Shown one piece after another: positions 37,057 to 45,062 of a DNA stretch of 64,000 nt; within the stretch, counting starts at the first letter, position 1; each line of letters opens with the position of its first letter. Made by a program: the position numbers and the translations under genes. The notes below the pieces were generated by a model. That model searched no databases and was not told the origin of the DNA. It worked only from the letters and a program-made list of their open reading frames with translations. This stretch comes from Devosia sp. Root685 (GTDB taxonomy: Bacteria; Pseudomonadota; Alphaproteobacteria; Rhizobiales; Devosiaceae). Location of the stretch: the NCBI RefSeq assembly GCF_001427875.1, contig NZ_LMHK01000005.1, forward strand, positions 176,058-240,057. Reading direction: 5' to 3'.

Positions 37057-37518
37057 ATGCTTGAATATCTGCATACGATGATCAAGGTCGATGACCTTGA
37101 TCGGTCGCTCGATTTCTACTGCAATACGCTCGGCATGATTGAGGTGAAGCGGCTCGAAGACCTGGAGGAGCGTTGTACCGCGGTTTTCGTCGCGGCGCCG
37201 GGCGATATGGCCAGCGCGCCCTTCGACGCCCGCTTCGCTCCCGCCATCGAACTCTACAAATATTGGGACGAAGCCGAGCGCGACGCACACCGCAGCTCCG
37301 CCTATGGCCACCTGAGTTTTCGCGTGGATGATATCTACGCCGCCTGCACAGCTCTGCGCGATGCTGGTCGCACCATAAACCGGCCGCCCCGCGACGGCTT
37401 CAAAGCCTATGTCGAAACGGTCGACGGCCTAACCGTGGAACTCATCCAGCGCCGCCCGGCCAAGACGCCGGCCGAGCCCTGGCTCTCGCTCCCCGATACG
37501 GGTCACTGGAACGGTTGA
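37057..37518 (+). CDS. VOC/glyoxalase I-like protein
   Basis: A 153-residue vicinal-oxygen-chelate protein. Its N-terminus MLEYLHTMIKVDDLDRSLDF is very close to lactoylglutathione lyase, and the four metal ligands of that fold are present: H6, E in AIELYKY, H in YGHLSFRV and E in TVELIQ. The rest departs from GloA. It is followed 8 bases later by a tandem paralogue. The pair may form a heteromeric enzyme acting on a sugar-derived dicarbonyl or an epimerisation substrate; this is inference. Confidence 0.82.
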   Translation: MLEYLHTMIKVDDLDRSLDFYCNTLGMIEVKRLEDLEERCTAVFVAAPGDMASAPFDARFAPAIELYKYWDEAERDAHRSSAYGHLSFRVDDIYAACTALRDAGRTINRPPRDGFKAYVETVDGLTVELIQRRPAKTPAEPWLSLPDTGHWNG

Positions 37519-37526
37519 GGCGCAAC

Positions 37527-37952
37527 ATGCACTATCTCCACACCACCATCTTCACCGCCGATCTCGACAAGACCCGCGCCTTCTGGGACGTGCTCGACAT
37601 GCGGACCGTGCGCGAACTCGTCGTGCCCAAGATCAATGCCCGCGCGGTATTTCTCTCCGGTTCGCATGACGAAGAAAGCGGCCGCTCCGAGCGCTTTGCG
37701 CCCACCATCGCGCTTGTCGAGCGTTCTGCCGAAGCCGGGCCGGTCGGCATCAGCCATATCTGCTTCCGCGTCGATGATATCTACGCCACTTGCCAGGGTC
37801 TGCTCGACAAGGGCCATACCCTCAAGATGCCGCCGCGCGATGGTTTTCGCGCCATGGTGCGGGGGCCAGAAGGTGCGGTGGTCGAATTCCACCAGGCCGG
37901 CGAGCGCAAGGTGCCGCAGGAGCCATGGCTATCAATGGCCGACGGCGTCTAG
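37527..37952 (+). CDS. VOC family protein, tandem paralogue
   Basis: A 141-residue VOC protein starting at the ATG 37527 with GAGG seven bases before it. It shares with the preceding protein the string FRVDDIYA, then PPRDGF and the ending EPWLS, so the two arose by duplication. Metal-type residues H4 (YLHTTIF), H in ISHICFRV and E in VVEFHQ are kept; the second ligand position reads TIALVERS. Function unknown. Confidence 0.8.
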   Translation: MHYLHTTIFTADLDKTRAFWDVLDMRTVRELVVPKINARAVFLSGSHDEESGRSERFAPTIALVERSAEAGPVGISHICFRVDDIYATCQGLLDKGHTLKMPPRDGFRAMVRGPEGAVVEFHQAGERKVPQEPWLSMADGV

Positions 37953-37960
37953 AGATTTTG

Positions 37961-37981
37961 GGAGGCGCGATTAGCGCCTCC
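37961..37981. terminator. hairpin between convergent genes
   Basis: Perfect 8-bp stem GGAGGCGC-GATTA-GCGCCTCC between the VOC gene (plus) and the crotonase gene (minus). No T-run on either side, so the terminator call is tentative. Confidence 0.45.
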
Positions 37982-37988
37982 ACCCCGC

Positions 37989-38759
37989 TCAGCGATTGAA
38001 ATTGGGCGGGCGCTTTTCAAGGAAGGCGCGCAGGCCCTCCTCAGCATCGGCGCCTGTCTGGCTGAGCGCTGCCGCAAGGCTCTCCGTATAGAGCCCATCC
38101 TCGGATGACATATTGGCGATGCGGGCAATGGACTGCACGATAAGATAGTTCACCGTAGGCGAATTGCTGGCGATCTGCTGGGCCAGTTGCCGCGCGAGCG
38201 CCAGGGCGCCATCTGCCTCGGCGAGATAATGCGAAATGCCCAGCCGTTCGCCATCCTCAGCCGAATAGGTCCGGCCGGTCAGCATCATTTCGGTCATCTT
38301 GTCAGCACCGATTATGCCCGCCAGATGGACGGTGCCGCCGCCGCCGACGAAAATGCCGCGCTGGCCCTCGGGCATGCGGTATACGACGCCCGGCTGGGCG
38401 ACGCGCACATGGCAGGCCGAGGCCAGTTCAAGCCCGCCGCCCATGACAGCGCCGCTGAGCGCGGCGACCACCGGAATGCCGCTGTGGCGCAAGAGGTTCA
38501 CGATCGAATGCCAATTGCGCGAATGACGCATCACAGCATGCGGTTCGCGCGCGACCTGTTCGCTGAGATCTAGCCCCGAGGAAAAATGTCCGCCATTGCC
38601 GGAGAGTACGATGACGCGCACGTCGGCCGGAATATCGGTGAAGAAGCTGCGCAAGGCCGCGAGCGTTTTGTCATTGATAGCATTGCGCTTTTGCGGACGG
38701 TTGAAGGCCAGAAGGGCAATTGGCCCATCCCGTTCGATTACCAGTTCCTGCTCGTCCAC
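37989..38759 (-). CDS. enoyl-CoA hydratase/isomerase family (crotonase) protein
   Basis: A 256-residue crotonase, here probably hydrating a hydroxycinnamoyl-CoA. The oxyanion-hole glycines are in GHFSSGLDLS and SGAVMGGGLELASA, and the catalytic acid region GIFVGGGGTVHLAG lies near residues 131-144. A GTG at 38759 is preferred as start because GGAGA stands six bases before it; an ATG at 38774 is in frame. The gene is divergent from the CoA-ligase operon, with a 21-bp palindrome upstream that matches those before the ligase and the MFS gene. Confidence 0.85.
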   Translation of the reverse strand: MDEQELVIERDGPIALLAFNRPQKRNAINDKTLAALRSFFTDIPADVRVIVLSGNGGHFSSGLDLSEQVAREPHAVMRHSRNWHSIVNLLRHSGIPVVAALSGAVMGGGLELASACHVRVAQPGVVYRMPEGQRGIFVGGGGTVHLAGIIGADKMTEMMLTGRTYSAEDGERLGISHYLAEADGALALARQLAQQIASNSPTVNYLIVQSIARIANMSSEDGLYTESLAAALSQTGADAEEGLRAFLEKRPPNFNR

Positions 38760-38790
38760 GCGTCGTCTCCGCATTCGGTGAAGCCATTCA

Positions 38791-38811
38791 ATTGTTCACT
38801 AGCATAACAAT
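38791..38811. promoter_or_regulatory. 21-bp operator, site 1 (crotonase side)
   Basis: ATTGTT-N9-AACAAT with GCATAAC inside the right half. It matches the reverse complement of the site at 38877-38897 at 14 of 21 positions, and ends 32 bases from the crotonase GTG start. Confidence 0.55.
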
Positions 38812-38876
38812 AATCATGGCTAAAGCCGCGTTCAGGCGATTTCGCGGAAGTTTCGGAGTTGAAGGGATTTTGAATA

Positions 38877-38897
38877 TTGGTTATGCAATATAACAAA
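38877..38897. promoter_or_regulatory. 21-bp operator, site 2 (CoA-ligase side)
   Basis: TTGGTTATGC-A-ATATAACAAA: an imperfect palindrome with outer TT/AA, GTTAT/ATAAC arms. It is identical to the site at 44998-45018 at 16 of 21 positions. It ends 13 bases before the ATG of the ligase gene, just upstream of its GGAGG. Confidence 0.65.
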
Positions 38898-38910
38898 TAG
38901 GGAGGGGTAT

Positions 38911-40758
38911 ATGTCAGTGCAGCACCGTGCCGTGCGCATGGGCGATTTGCGTGCGAGCATGAAGGAGGTCGCTGGCGGCGTCCGTTATATCCGCTGCGAT
39001 CAGCCGCTCGGCGATTTTCCACGCGCCATGACCGATCGATTGCAGCATTGGGCCGAGACGACGCCGGAGCAAGTTTTCTTGGCCGAACGGCAAGGCGACG
39101 GCTGGCGTAGCGTAACTTATGCCGAGGCCTGGCAGACGGTGCAGTCCCTCGCGCAAATGCTGCTTGGCCACAACCTCTCCGAGAGCCGGCCACTGCTTAT
39201 TCTTTCCGGTAACGACATCGAACATGCCCTGCTCGGCTATGCCGCCATGTTGATCGGTGTGCCTTATGCGCCGATCTCGCCAGCCTATAGTCTCATCTCG
39301 AAAGACTTTGCCAAGGTTCGGCATGTCGATGATCTGCTCGATCCGGGCCTCGTCTATGCCAGCGATGGAACAGCTTTTGCGCCCGCCATTCTTGCCGCCG
39401 TGTCGGCCGATGTGCCGATTCTGATCCAGCGCGGCGATATTCCTGGGCGGCGCATCATTACCATGGCGGACGCGCTGGCTACCGAGCCTACTGAAGACGT
39501 TGAGCGGGCGAGGGCAGAGGTAACGCCCGACACGATCGCGAAATTTCTCTTCACCTCCGGCTCGACCGGCATGCCCAAGGCGGTCACCACCACAAATCGG
39601 ATGCTGTGCGCCAATCAGGAAATGATCCGCTCGGCGCTGGCCTTTCTGGGTGATGAGCCACCCGTGCTGATTGACTGGATGCCCTGGAACCACACCGCCG
39701 GGGGCAACCACAATCTGGGCATTGCACTCTACAATGGCGGTTCCTTCTATATCGACGATGGCAAACCGACGCCCGATGGCGTGGCGGCCACGATACGCAA
39801 TCTCAAATCCGTCTCGCCCACCGTCTATTTCAGCGTGCCCAAGGGCTATGAAATGCTGCACCAGCATCTGGTGCAGGACGAGGAACTACGGAACGCATTT
39901 TTCCGCCGGCTCAAGCTGATGCAATATGCCGGGGCAGGGCTGGCCCAACACGTGTGGGATGGGCTCGACGCTACGGCAACCGCGGCCACGGGTGAGCGGA
40001 TCATGATCATCAGCGGCTATGGCTCGACCGAAACGGCGCCCTTTGCCCTGACCACCACCTGGCCGGTGGAGCGCGCCGGCGAAATCGGGCTGCCGGCGCC
40101 TGGGCTGGAGTTAAAGCTCGTGCCCAATGGACAAAAATTGGAAGTGCGGCTGCGCGGGCCGAATGTCACACCGGGCTATTGGCGGCAGCCGGACAAGACC
40201 GAAGAGGCTTTCGACGAGGATGGCTTTTATTGCATCGGCGATGCGTTGAAGTTCGTCGATCCCCATGACCTGTCGCGCGGGCTGGCCTTCGATGGCCGCG
40301 TCACCGAAGATTTCAAGCTATCGACCGGCACCTGGGTCAATATGGCGGCAGTCCGGTCGGGTCTCGTCGCAGCCTGCGCGCCGCTGGTGCGCGACGTGGT
40401 GCTGACAGGGCTCGATCGCAATCACATCGGCGCCATGATCTTTCCGGACCTCGGTGCCTGCGCTGAACTTGTCGGGGCGAGGCTGCCGCCCGAGGCTCTC
40501 GTCGCGCACCCATCCGTGCGACGCCATCTGGCAAGAGCGCTCGATGCGCTCGCCGCCAGGGCGACCGGTAGTTCCAACCATGTGGCCCGCACATTGCTCC
40601 TCGCCGAGCCGCCGAGCATCGATGGTAGCGAGGTGACCGACAAAGGCTCGATCAACCAGAGGGCCGTGATGGCGCGTCGCGCCGCGCTGGTGGACGAGCT
40701 CTATGCCGAACCCGTTCCAGACCATGTTTTCGTATCTTTGAGAAAGGCCAAGTCATGA
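38911..40758 (+). CDS. fcs: feruloyl-CoA synthetase-type hydroxycinnamate:CoA ligase
   Basis: ATP-dependent, AMP-forming acyl-CoA ligase of 615 residues that should activate a hydroxycinnamate such as ferulate or p-coumarate. The ATP loop is FTSGSTGMPKAV at about residues 213-224, with DWMPWNHTAGGN, the adenylate motif GYGSTETAP near residue 369 and the hinge/ligand motif LSTGTWVN near 472. The last two are characteristic of the feruloyl-CoA synthetase branch. GGAGG lies five bases before the ATG. It starts a five-gene operon and overlaps the thiolase gene by four bases (ATGA). Confidence 0.87.
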   Translation: MSVQHRAVRMGDLRASMKEVAGGVRYIRCDQPLGDFPRAMTDRLQHWAETTPEQVFLAERQGDGWRSVTYAEAWQTVQSLAQMLLGHNLSESRPLLILSGNDIEHALLGYAAMLIGVPYAPISPAYSLISKDFAKVRHVDDLLDPGLVYASDGTAFAPAILAAVSADVPILIQRGDIPGRRIITMADALATEPTEDVERARAEVTPDTIAKFLFTSGSTGMPKAVTTTNRMLCANQEMIRSALAFLGDEPPVLIDWMPWNHTAGGNHNLGIALYNGGSFYIDDGKPTPDGVAATIRNLKSVSPTVYFSVPKGYEMLHQHLVQDEELRNAFFRRLKLMQYAGAGLAQHVWDGLDATATAATGERIMIISGYGSTETAPFALTTTWPVERAGEIGLPAPGLELKLVPNGQKLEVRLRGPNVTPGYWRQPDKTEEAFDEDGFYCIGDALKFVDPHDLSRGLAFDGRVTEDFKLSTGTWVNMAAVRSGLVAACAPLVRDVVLTGLDRNHIGAMIFPDLGACAELVGARLPPEALVAHPSVRRHLARALDALAARATGSSNHVARTLLLAEPPSIDGSEVTDKGSINQRAVMARRAALVDELYAEPVPDHVFVSLRKAKS

Positions 40759-41999
40759 GCCGTTCGCCGGGCCTGCGGGCCACGTATGCCGATGCCTTCC
40801 TTATTGATGGCGTGCGCACACCTTTTGTCGATTATCGCGGTGCGCTGTCGGCAATCTCGCCCATTGATCTCGGCATCAAGGCGGCGCGGGCGGTGATTGC
40901 GCGCACGGGCGTTGATGTCGCGGATATCGGCACGACGATTGCCGGATCGATGGCGCAGGCCTCGTTCGACTCTTTCGTTACGCCCCGCCATATCGGGCTT
41001 TATGCCGGCGTGCCGCTCGATCGGCCGGCACACCTGGTGCAGCGCATTTGCGGTACCGGGCTCGAAGTGCTGGCGCAATCAGCCGATGCGGTGTCGCTCG
41101 GTCGCGTGGACCTCGCACTTGCCGTCGGCACGGAGTCGATGAGCCGCAACCCTATCGCTGCCTATACCCATCGCAACGGCTTTGGCATGGGACAGGTGGA
41201 GTTCAAGGATTTCCTCTGGGAGGCCACGCTCGACCCTGCCGCCGAAGTCCGCATGGGAGACACGGCGGAAAATCTGGCCCGCGAGCACGGCATCTCACGC
41301 CGGGAGGTCGATGAATTCGCCGCGCTGAGTTTTGAGCGTGCGGTGGCGGCCCGGGACAGCGGGTATCTGGCCGGCGAGATCGAGCCGGTCATTGCCGAGA
41401 GTTTTGAGATAGATGGGCTGCGATCTCGGGGCATTACCCTGCCGCGCGGCGTCGAGAAGGTTGATGTAGATAGCCATATCCGCGTCTCGCCCTATGAGGT
41501 CCTTGCCAAGCTGCGCCCCGCCTTCGGTGGTGTGCAGACGGGGGGTAATTCCTCGGCCATTGTCGATGGTGCTGCGGCCGGGCTCGTCGGCTCGGCGGAT
41601 TATGTGCGGGAGAAAGGGCTGCGACCGCTGGCGCGCGTTGTCGCCAGCGCTTCGGTCGGCGTGCCGCCACATATCATGGGCATCGGGCCGGTGCCGGCCA
41701 TTCGTGCCGTGCTCGATCTCGCCGGCCTCACGCTCGATCAAATCGACCGCATCGAGATCAACGAAGCCTTTGGGGCTCAGCTCATTGCCTGCCAGCGCGA
41801 ACTGGGTCTCGATATGGCCAAGCTCAACGTCAATGGCGGGGCCATCGCCATTGGCCATCCGCTCGGCGCGACGGGCATGCGGCTGGCCACAACGCTGGCG
41901 CGCGAGCTGCGCCGATCAGGCCTTCGCTATGGCATCGCCTCCGCCTGTATCGGCGGCGGGCAGGGCATCGCAGTGCTGCTCGAAAACCCGGAAGCCTGA
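40755..41999 (+). CDS. thiolase (acetyl-CoA acetyltransferase family)
   Basis: A 414-residue thiolase. The nucleophilic cysteine is in [10 protein letters not shown] (about residue 98), the catalytic histidine in [12 protein letters not shown] (about 369) and the second cysteine in [10 protein letters not shown] (about 398). In this operon it should cleave a 3-keto-3-aryl-propionyl-CoA to an aroyl-CoA and acetyl-CoA. It is translationally coupled to the ligase gene. The family also includes acetoacetyl-CoA thiolases; the context favours the aromatic role. Confidence 0.9.
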   Translation: MSRSPGLRATYADAFLIDGVRTPFVDYRGALSAISPIDLGIKAARAVIARTGVDVADIGTTIAGSMAQASFDSFVTPRHIGLYAGVPLDRPAHLVQRICGTGLEVLAQSADAVSLGRVDLALAVGTESMSRNPIAAYTHRNGFGMGQVEFKDFLWEATLDPAAEVRMGDTAENLAREHGISRREVDEFAALSFERAVAARDSGYLAGEIEPVIAESFEIDGLRSRGITLPRGVEKVDVDSHIRVSPYEVLAKLRPAFGGVQTGGNSSAIVDGAAAGLVGSADYVREKGLRPLARVVASASVGVPPHIMGIGPVPAIRAVLDLAGLTLDQIDRIEINEAFGAQLIACQRELGLDMAKLNVNGGAIAIGHPLGATGMRLATTLARELRRSGLRYGIASACIGGGQGIAVLLENPEA

Positions 42000-42001
42000 C
42001 C

Positions 42002-42763
42002 ATGGATATCAAAGGCAAAGGCGCGGTTGTTACCGGCGGCGGCTCGGGGCTTGGTGCGGCGACGGCGCGGGCCTTGGCGGCTCAAGGTGCGCTGGTGACG
42101 GTGCTGGATCGCAATGTGGACGCGGGGGCAGTCGTCGCCGCCGAGATCGGCGGGACGTTTGCCGCATGCGATATTGCCGATGAAGCGAGTGCCAAAGCGG
42201 CGCTGGCCCTTAGCGCCGAGCGCTATGGCGCCCCTGCCATTCTCGTCAATTGCGCGGGCATCGGCGGCGCCTCGCGCATCGTCGGTCGCGAAGGGCCGAT
42301 GGCCCTTGCCGATTTCGAGCGCATCATTCGTGTCAATCTTATCGGCACCTTCAATATGCTGCGCCTTGCCGCGGCCAGCATCTCGGTCGCGCCGCCCGAT
42401 GCAGACGGCAATCGCGGCGTGATCATTTCGACCGCCTCCGTCGCCGCTTTTGATGGCCAGATCGGGCAGGCTGCCTATGCCGCATCCAAGGGCGGCATCA
42501 CCGCTATGACCCTGCCGGCGGCGCGCGAACTTGCACGGTTTGGCATAAGGGTCGTTACCCTCGCGCCGGGACTCTTCGCGACGCCATTGTTGCTCGAACT
42601 CCCCGAAGAAGCGCAGGCCGGGCTTGCCGCTTCCATACCCTATCCCGCACGGCTCGGTTTACCCGCCGATTTTGCGAAACTGGTGCTCAGCGTCATCGAC
42701 AATGACTATGTCAATGGCGAGGTGATCCGCATCGACGGCGCCCTGCGCCTGCCTCCCAAATAG
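42002..42763 (+). CDS. SDR-family 3-hydroxyacyl-CoA dehydrogenase
   Basis: A 253-residue short-chain dehydrogenase resembling the type 2 (HSD17B10-like) 3-hydroxyacyl-CoA dehydrogenase. Visible are the NAD motif GGGSGLGAA (residues 12-20), LVNCAGIGG, the catalytic serine in IISTAS and YAASK near residues 159-163. The reaction expected here is oxidation of the 3-hydroxy-3-aryl-propionyl-CoA. It starts 2 bases after the thiolase stop. Confidence 0.9.
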   Translation: MDIKGKGAVVTGGGSGLGAATARALAAQGALVTVLDRNVDAGAVVAAEIGGTFAACDIADEASAKAALALSAERYGAPAILVNCAGIGGASRIVGREGPMALADFERIIRVNLIGTFNMLRLAAASISVAPPDADGNRGVIISTASVAAFDGQIGQAAYAASKGGITAMTLPAARELARFGIRVVTLAPGLFATPLLLELPEEAQAGLAASIPYPARLGLPADFAKLVLSVIDNDYVNGEVIRIDGALRLPPK

Positions 42764-42773
42764 GAGCAAAACC

Positions 42774-43205
42774 ATGCTGTTTTCACGCGACCTCGAAATC
42801 GCCTTTGGCGACTGCGACCCAGCGGGGATCGTCTTCTATCCCAATTACTTCCGGTTTTTCGATACCTCGACCGCCATGCTTTTCGCTGAGGCACTGGGGA
42901 TGAAGCAGGCGGAATGGGCGGTGCGCTACGATGTGGTGGGTATTCCCATGGTCGATACGGGATCGAGTTTTAAGTGCCCAAGCCGCTTCGGCGATGTGGT
43001 TGTCATCAAGACTGAGGTGATTGCCTGCCGCCGCTCCAGTTTCGATGTGCGCCACCAACTGTTCAACGAAGGGCAATTGGCAGTTGAGGGCCGCGAGACG
43101 CGCGTCTGGGTCGGGCGGGATCCGCAGAACCCGGGAGGCATTCGCGCCAAGGCGCTGCCTGCGGAAGTGGTTCGGGCCCTCGGGCATGAGCCAGCGGAGC
43201 GCTAA
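42774..43205 (+). CDS. 4-hydroxybenzoyl-CoA thioesterase family protein
   Basis: Hot-dog-fold thioesterase of 143 residues. The motif FGDCDPAGIVFYPNYF near residues 11-26 is that of the Pseudomonas 4-hydroxybenzoyl-CoA thioesterase; the catalytic aspartate is D15. It would release 4-hydroxybenzoate or vanillate from the aroyl-CoA made by the thiolase. It is the last gene of the operon and its end overlaps the end of the convergent MarR gene. Confidence 0.9.
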   Translation: MLFSRDLEIAFGDCDPAGIVFYPNYFRFFDTSTAMLFAEALGMKQAEWAVRYDVVGIPMVDTGSSFKCPSRFGDVVVIKTEVIACRRSSFDVRHQLFNEGQLAVEGRETRVWVGRDPQNPGGIRAKALPAEVVRALGHEPAER

Positions 43206-43645
43206 TCCGCCGTCGGCGCCAGTCGGTCCAGCAGCGTAAGCAAATGATCGCGCTCGGCTTCGCCGCCCAATAGCTCGACGCAGTGCCTTTCGAACTCGGC
43301 CTGGATCTCGCGAGCTTCAACGATAGTCGCCTGACCCGCGGGGGTCAGGTAAAGCGCGTTGGCGCGCTTGTCGCCGGGCTGCTGGCCGCGTGCGGTGAGG
43401 CCGCGTGCGTCAAGGCCCTGGATCAGGCCGACGAAATTGGCGCGTTTGATCCCGAGCGCCTTGGCCATGGTACCCTGTTGGCAGCCGGGATTGTCGGCGA
43501 TCAGCTCAAGCACGGAATATTCGGCCGGCCGCAGTTTCAGCCGGGCGAAGCGTTCGTCGAACTGCTGGAAAATATAGGACTGGGCGCGGCGAAGGCGGTA
43601 GCCGATCACCTTGTTCATGGCCGAGGCATCGAACCGGGCTGCCAT
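43202..43645 (-). CDS. MarR family transcriptional regulator
   Basis: A 147-residue winged-helix repressor. The start at 43645 has GGAG six bases before it. The DNA-binding region is LRPAEYSVLELIADNPGCQQ followed by MAKALGIKRANFVGLIQGLD and the wing QQPGDKRANALYLTPAG, which is standard MarR architecture. It is convergent with the pathway operon and lies downstream of the MFS gene. By context it resembles CouR/HcaR-type regulators that bind hydroxycinnamoyl-CoA, and it is the best candidate for the factor that binds the 21-bp sites. Confidence 0.88.
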   Translation of the reverse strand: MAARFDASAMNKVIGYRLRRAQSYIFQQFDERFARLKLRPAEYSVLELIADNPGCQQGTMAKALGIKRANFVGLIQGLDARGLTARGQQPGDKRANALYLTPAGQATIVEAREIQAEFERHCVELLGGEAERDHLLTLLDRLAPTAD

Positions 43646-43784
43646 GTTGCGCTCCATTCCTGTCAGTCTCAAATGTGCTTATCAGCAACGGATGGCCGAA
43701 CTGCAAGCCCCTTGCGAAAGGGCAAAGATCCGCTAGATGCTGCACTCGCCACCCCGGCGCTGAGGAAAGACAGATCGGGCTTGC

Positions 43785-44966
43785 TCATGCTCTTGGCCTT
43801 CTGGTGAACTGAGTGGCCAAGAGGATGGCGGCGGTCGATACCAGCATCAGCCCGAGACTAAAAGGGCCGGCGCCCAGTGCGACGACAATCCAGGACAGCA
43901 TTACGCCGCCACCCAGTTGCACAAGGCCAAGCAGGGCCGAGGCCTTGCCGGCAATACCGGGGTGATGGCGCATGGCGATATTGATGGCCGGGGGCTGGAT
44001 GATGCCCCAGCTGCAATAGAACAGCATGATGGGCACGCAGAACCAGGGCTGGTCGGGGAAGGCCAGGGCGAGGATCAATGCCAAAAACCCGCCAGTGGCG
44101 CCGATCATCGCGCCGAGGCGGATGGTTTGCTCAGGCGCAACGTGCAATCGCATCGCCACGACGCCGCCGAGCATGAAGCAGAGCGAGCCCGCGGCAAAGA
44201 CCAGCGAAATCACCAATGGATCAAGGCCGGTGCGGGTCGATAGGAAATAGCTGCCCGTCGATATCCAGGCGAAAAGCCCACCATAGCCCATGGCCATGGC
44301 AAAGCTGCCGAAGAGAAAGCCGCGCTCGGTGAAGAGGCTGCGAACCACATCAAGGCTGATATAGTTCACCGCCGCAGACCGTGCTGCAAGTGTCTCCGGC
44401 ATGAGCCAGAAGACCAGCACGAACGTGATGGCGCCATAAAGCGTCAGCACAGCGAAGGACGATTGCCAACCAAACGCCTGTGCCACGAGGATACCCACGG
44501 TGGGGGCCAGCAATGGCGCCACGCCCGATAATGTGCCGGTAAGCGCCAGTCGACGGGAGGTCGCCGCCGGCGCGACGGTATCGCGCACCATCGCCCGCAT
44601 GAGAATAGGGCCGCAGGCGCCCGAGAGGCCCTGGACGAAGCGGGCAACCAGCAGGGCTTCGAGACTGGGCGCGCCCATGGCGGCTAGCGAAGCAAGCGTA
44701 TAAAGGCCGAAACCGGCAAGGGCCACTGGCCGCCGGCCGAAGCGATCAGCCAGCGCGCCGACAAAGAGATGGGCCACGGCCAAACCTATGACAAAGACCG
44801 ACATGATCTGGTGTCCGCCGGCCAGCGCGGTGCCAAAACTGCCGGCGATGACCGGCAGGGCTACCAGCACGATATCGGTCGAGAGCGGCAGTACAGCGAC
44901 GAACACCGCGCCAATGCCGACAATGCGATCGGGCCGGGAGGAAAAAGCTTGGGCCGGCGCGGTCAT
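43785..44966 (-). CDS. MFS transporter (Bcr/CflA-like, 12 helices)
   Basis: A 393-residue major facilitator with about twelve hydrophobic helices, motif A GALADRFGRRPVALAGF near residues 68-84 and the Bcr/CflA features ILMRAMVRDT and LAPTVG. The ATG at 44966 is chosen; the upstream TTG at 45017 lies inside the palindrome. In this locus it could import hydroxycinnamates or export toxic aromatics. Its promoter carries a copy of the 21-bp operator of the CoA-ligase operon, which links it to that pathway. Confidence 0.87.
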   Translation of the reverse strand: MTAPAQAFSSRPDRIVGIGAVFVAVLPLSTDIVLVALPVIAGSFGTALAGGHQIMSVFVIGLAVAHLFVGALADRFGRRPVALAGFGLYTLASLAAMGAPSLEALLVARFVQGLSGACGPILMRAMVRDTVAPAATSRRLALTGTLSGVAPLLAPTVGILVAQAFGWQSSFAVLTLYGAITFVLVFWLMPETLAARSAAVNYISLDVVRSLFTERGFLFGSFAMAMGYGGLFAWISTGSYFLSTRTGLDPLVISLVFAAGSLCFMLGGVVAMRLHVAPEQTIRLGAMIGATGGFLALILALAFPDQPWFCVPIMLFYCSWGIIQPPAINIAMRHHPGIAGKASALLGLVQLGGGVMLSWIVVALGAGPFSLGLMLVSTAAILLATQFTRRPRA

Positions 44967-44997
44967 GGCAAGGTCCGGTTGGAGTTCGGCGACAGAA

Positions 44998-45018
44998 TTA
45001 GGTATGCTGCATAACAAA
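44998..45018. promoter_or_regulatory. 21-bp operator, site 3 (MFS side)
   Basis: TTAGGTATGC-T-GCATAACAAA, a palindrome with two mismatches. It agrees with the site before the CoA-ligase gene at 16 of 21 positions and ends 32 bases from the MFS start codon. Confidence 0.65.
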
Positions 45019-45062
45019 GCAAGCGCGGATTTGTACCGGTGCGAAGCATGGGTGCGCTGTGG

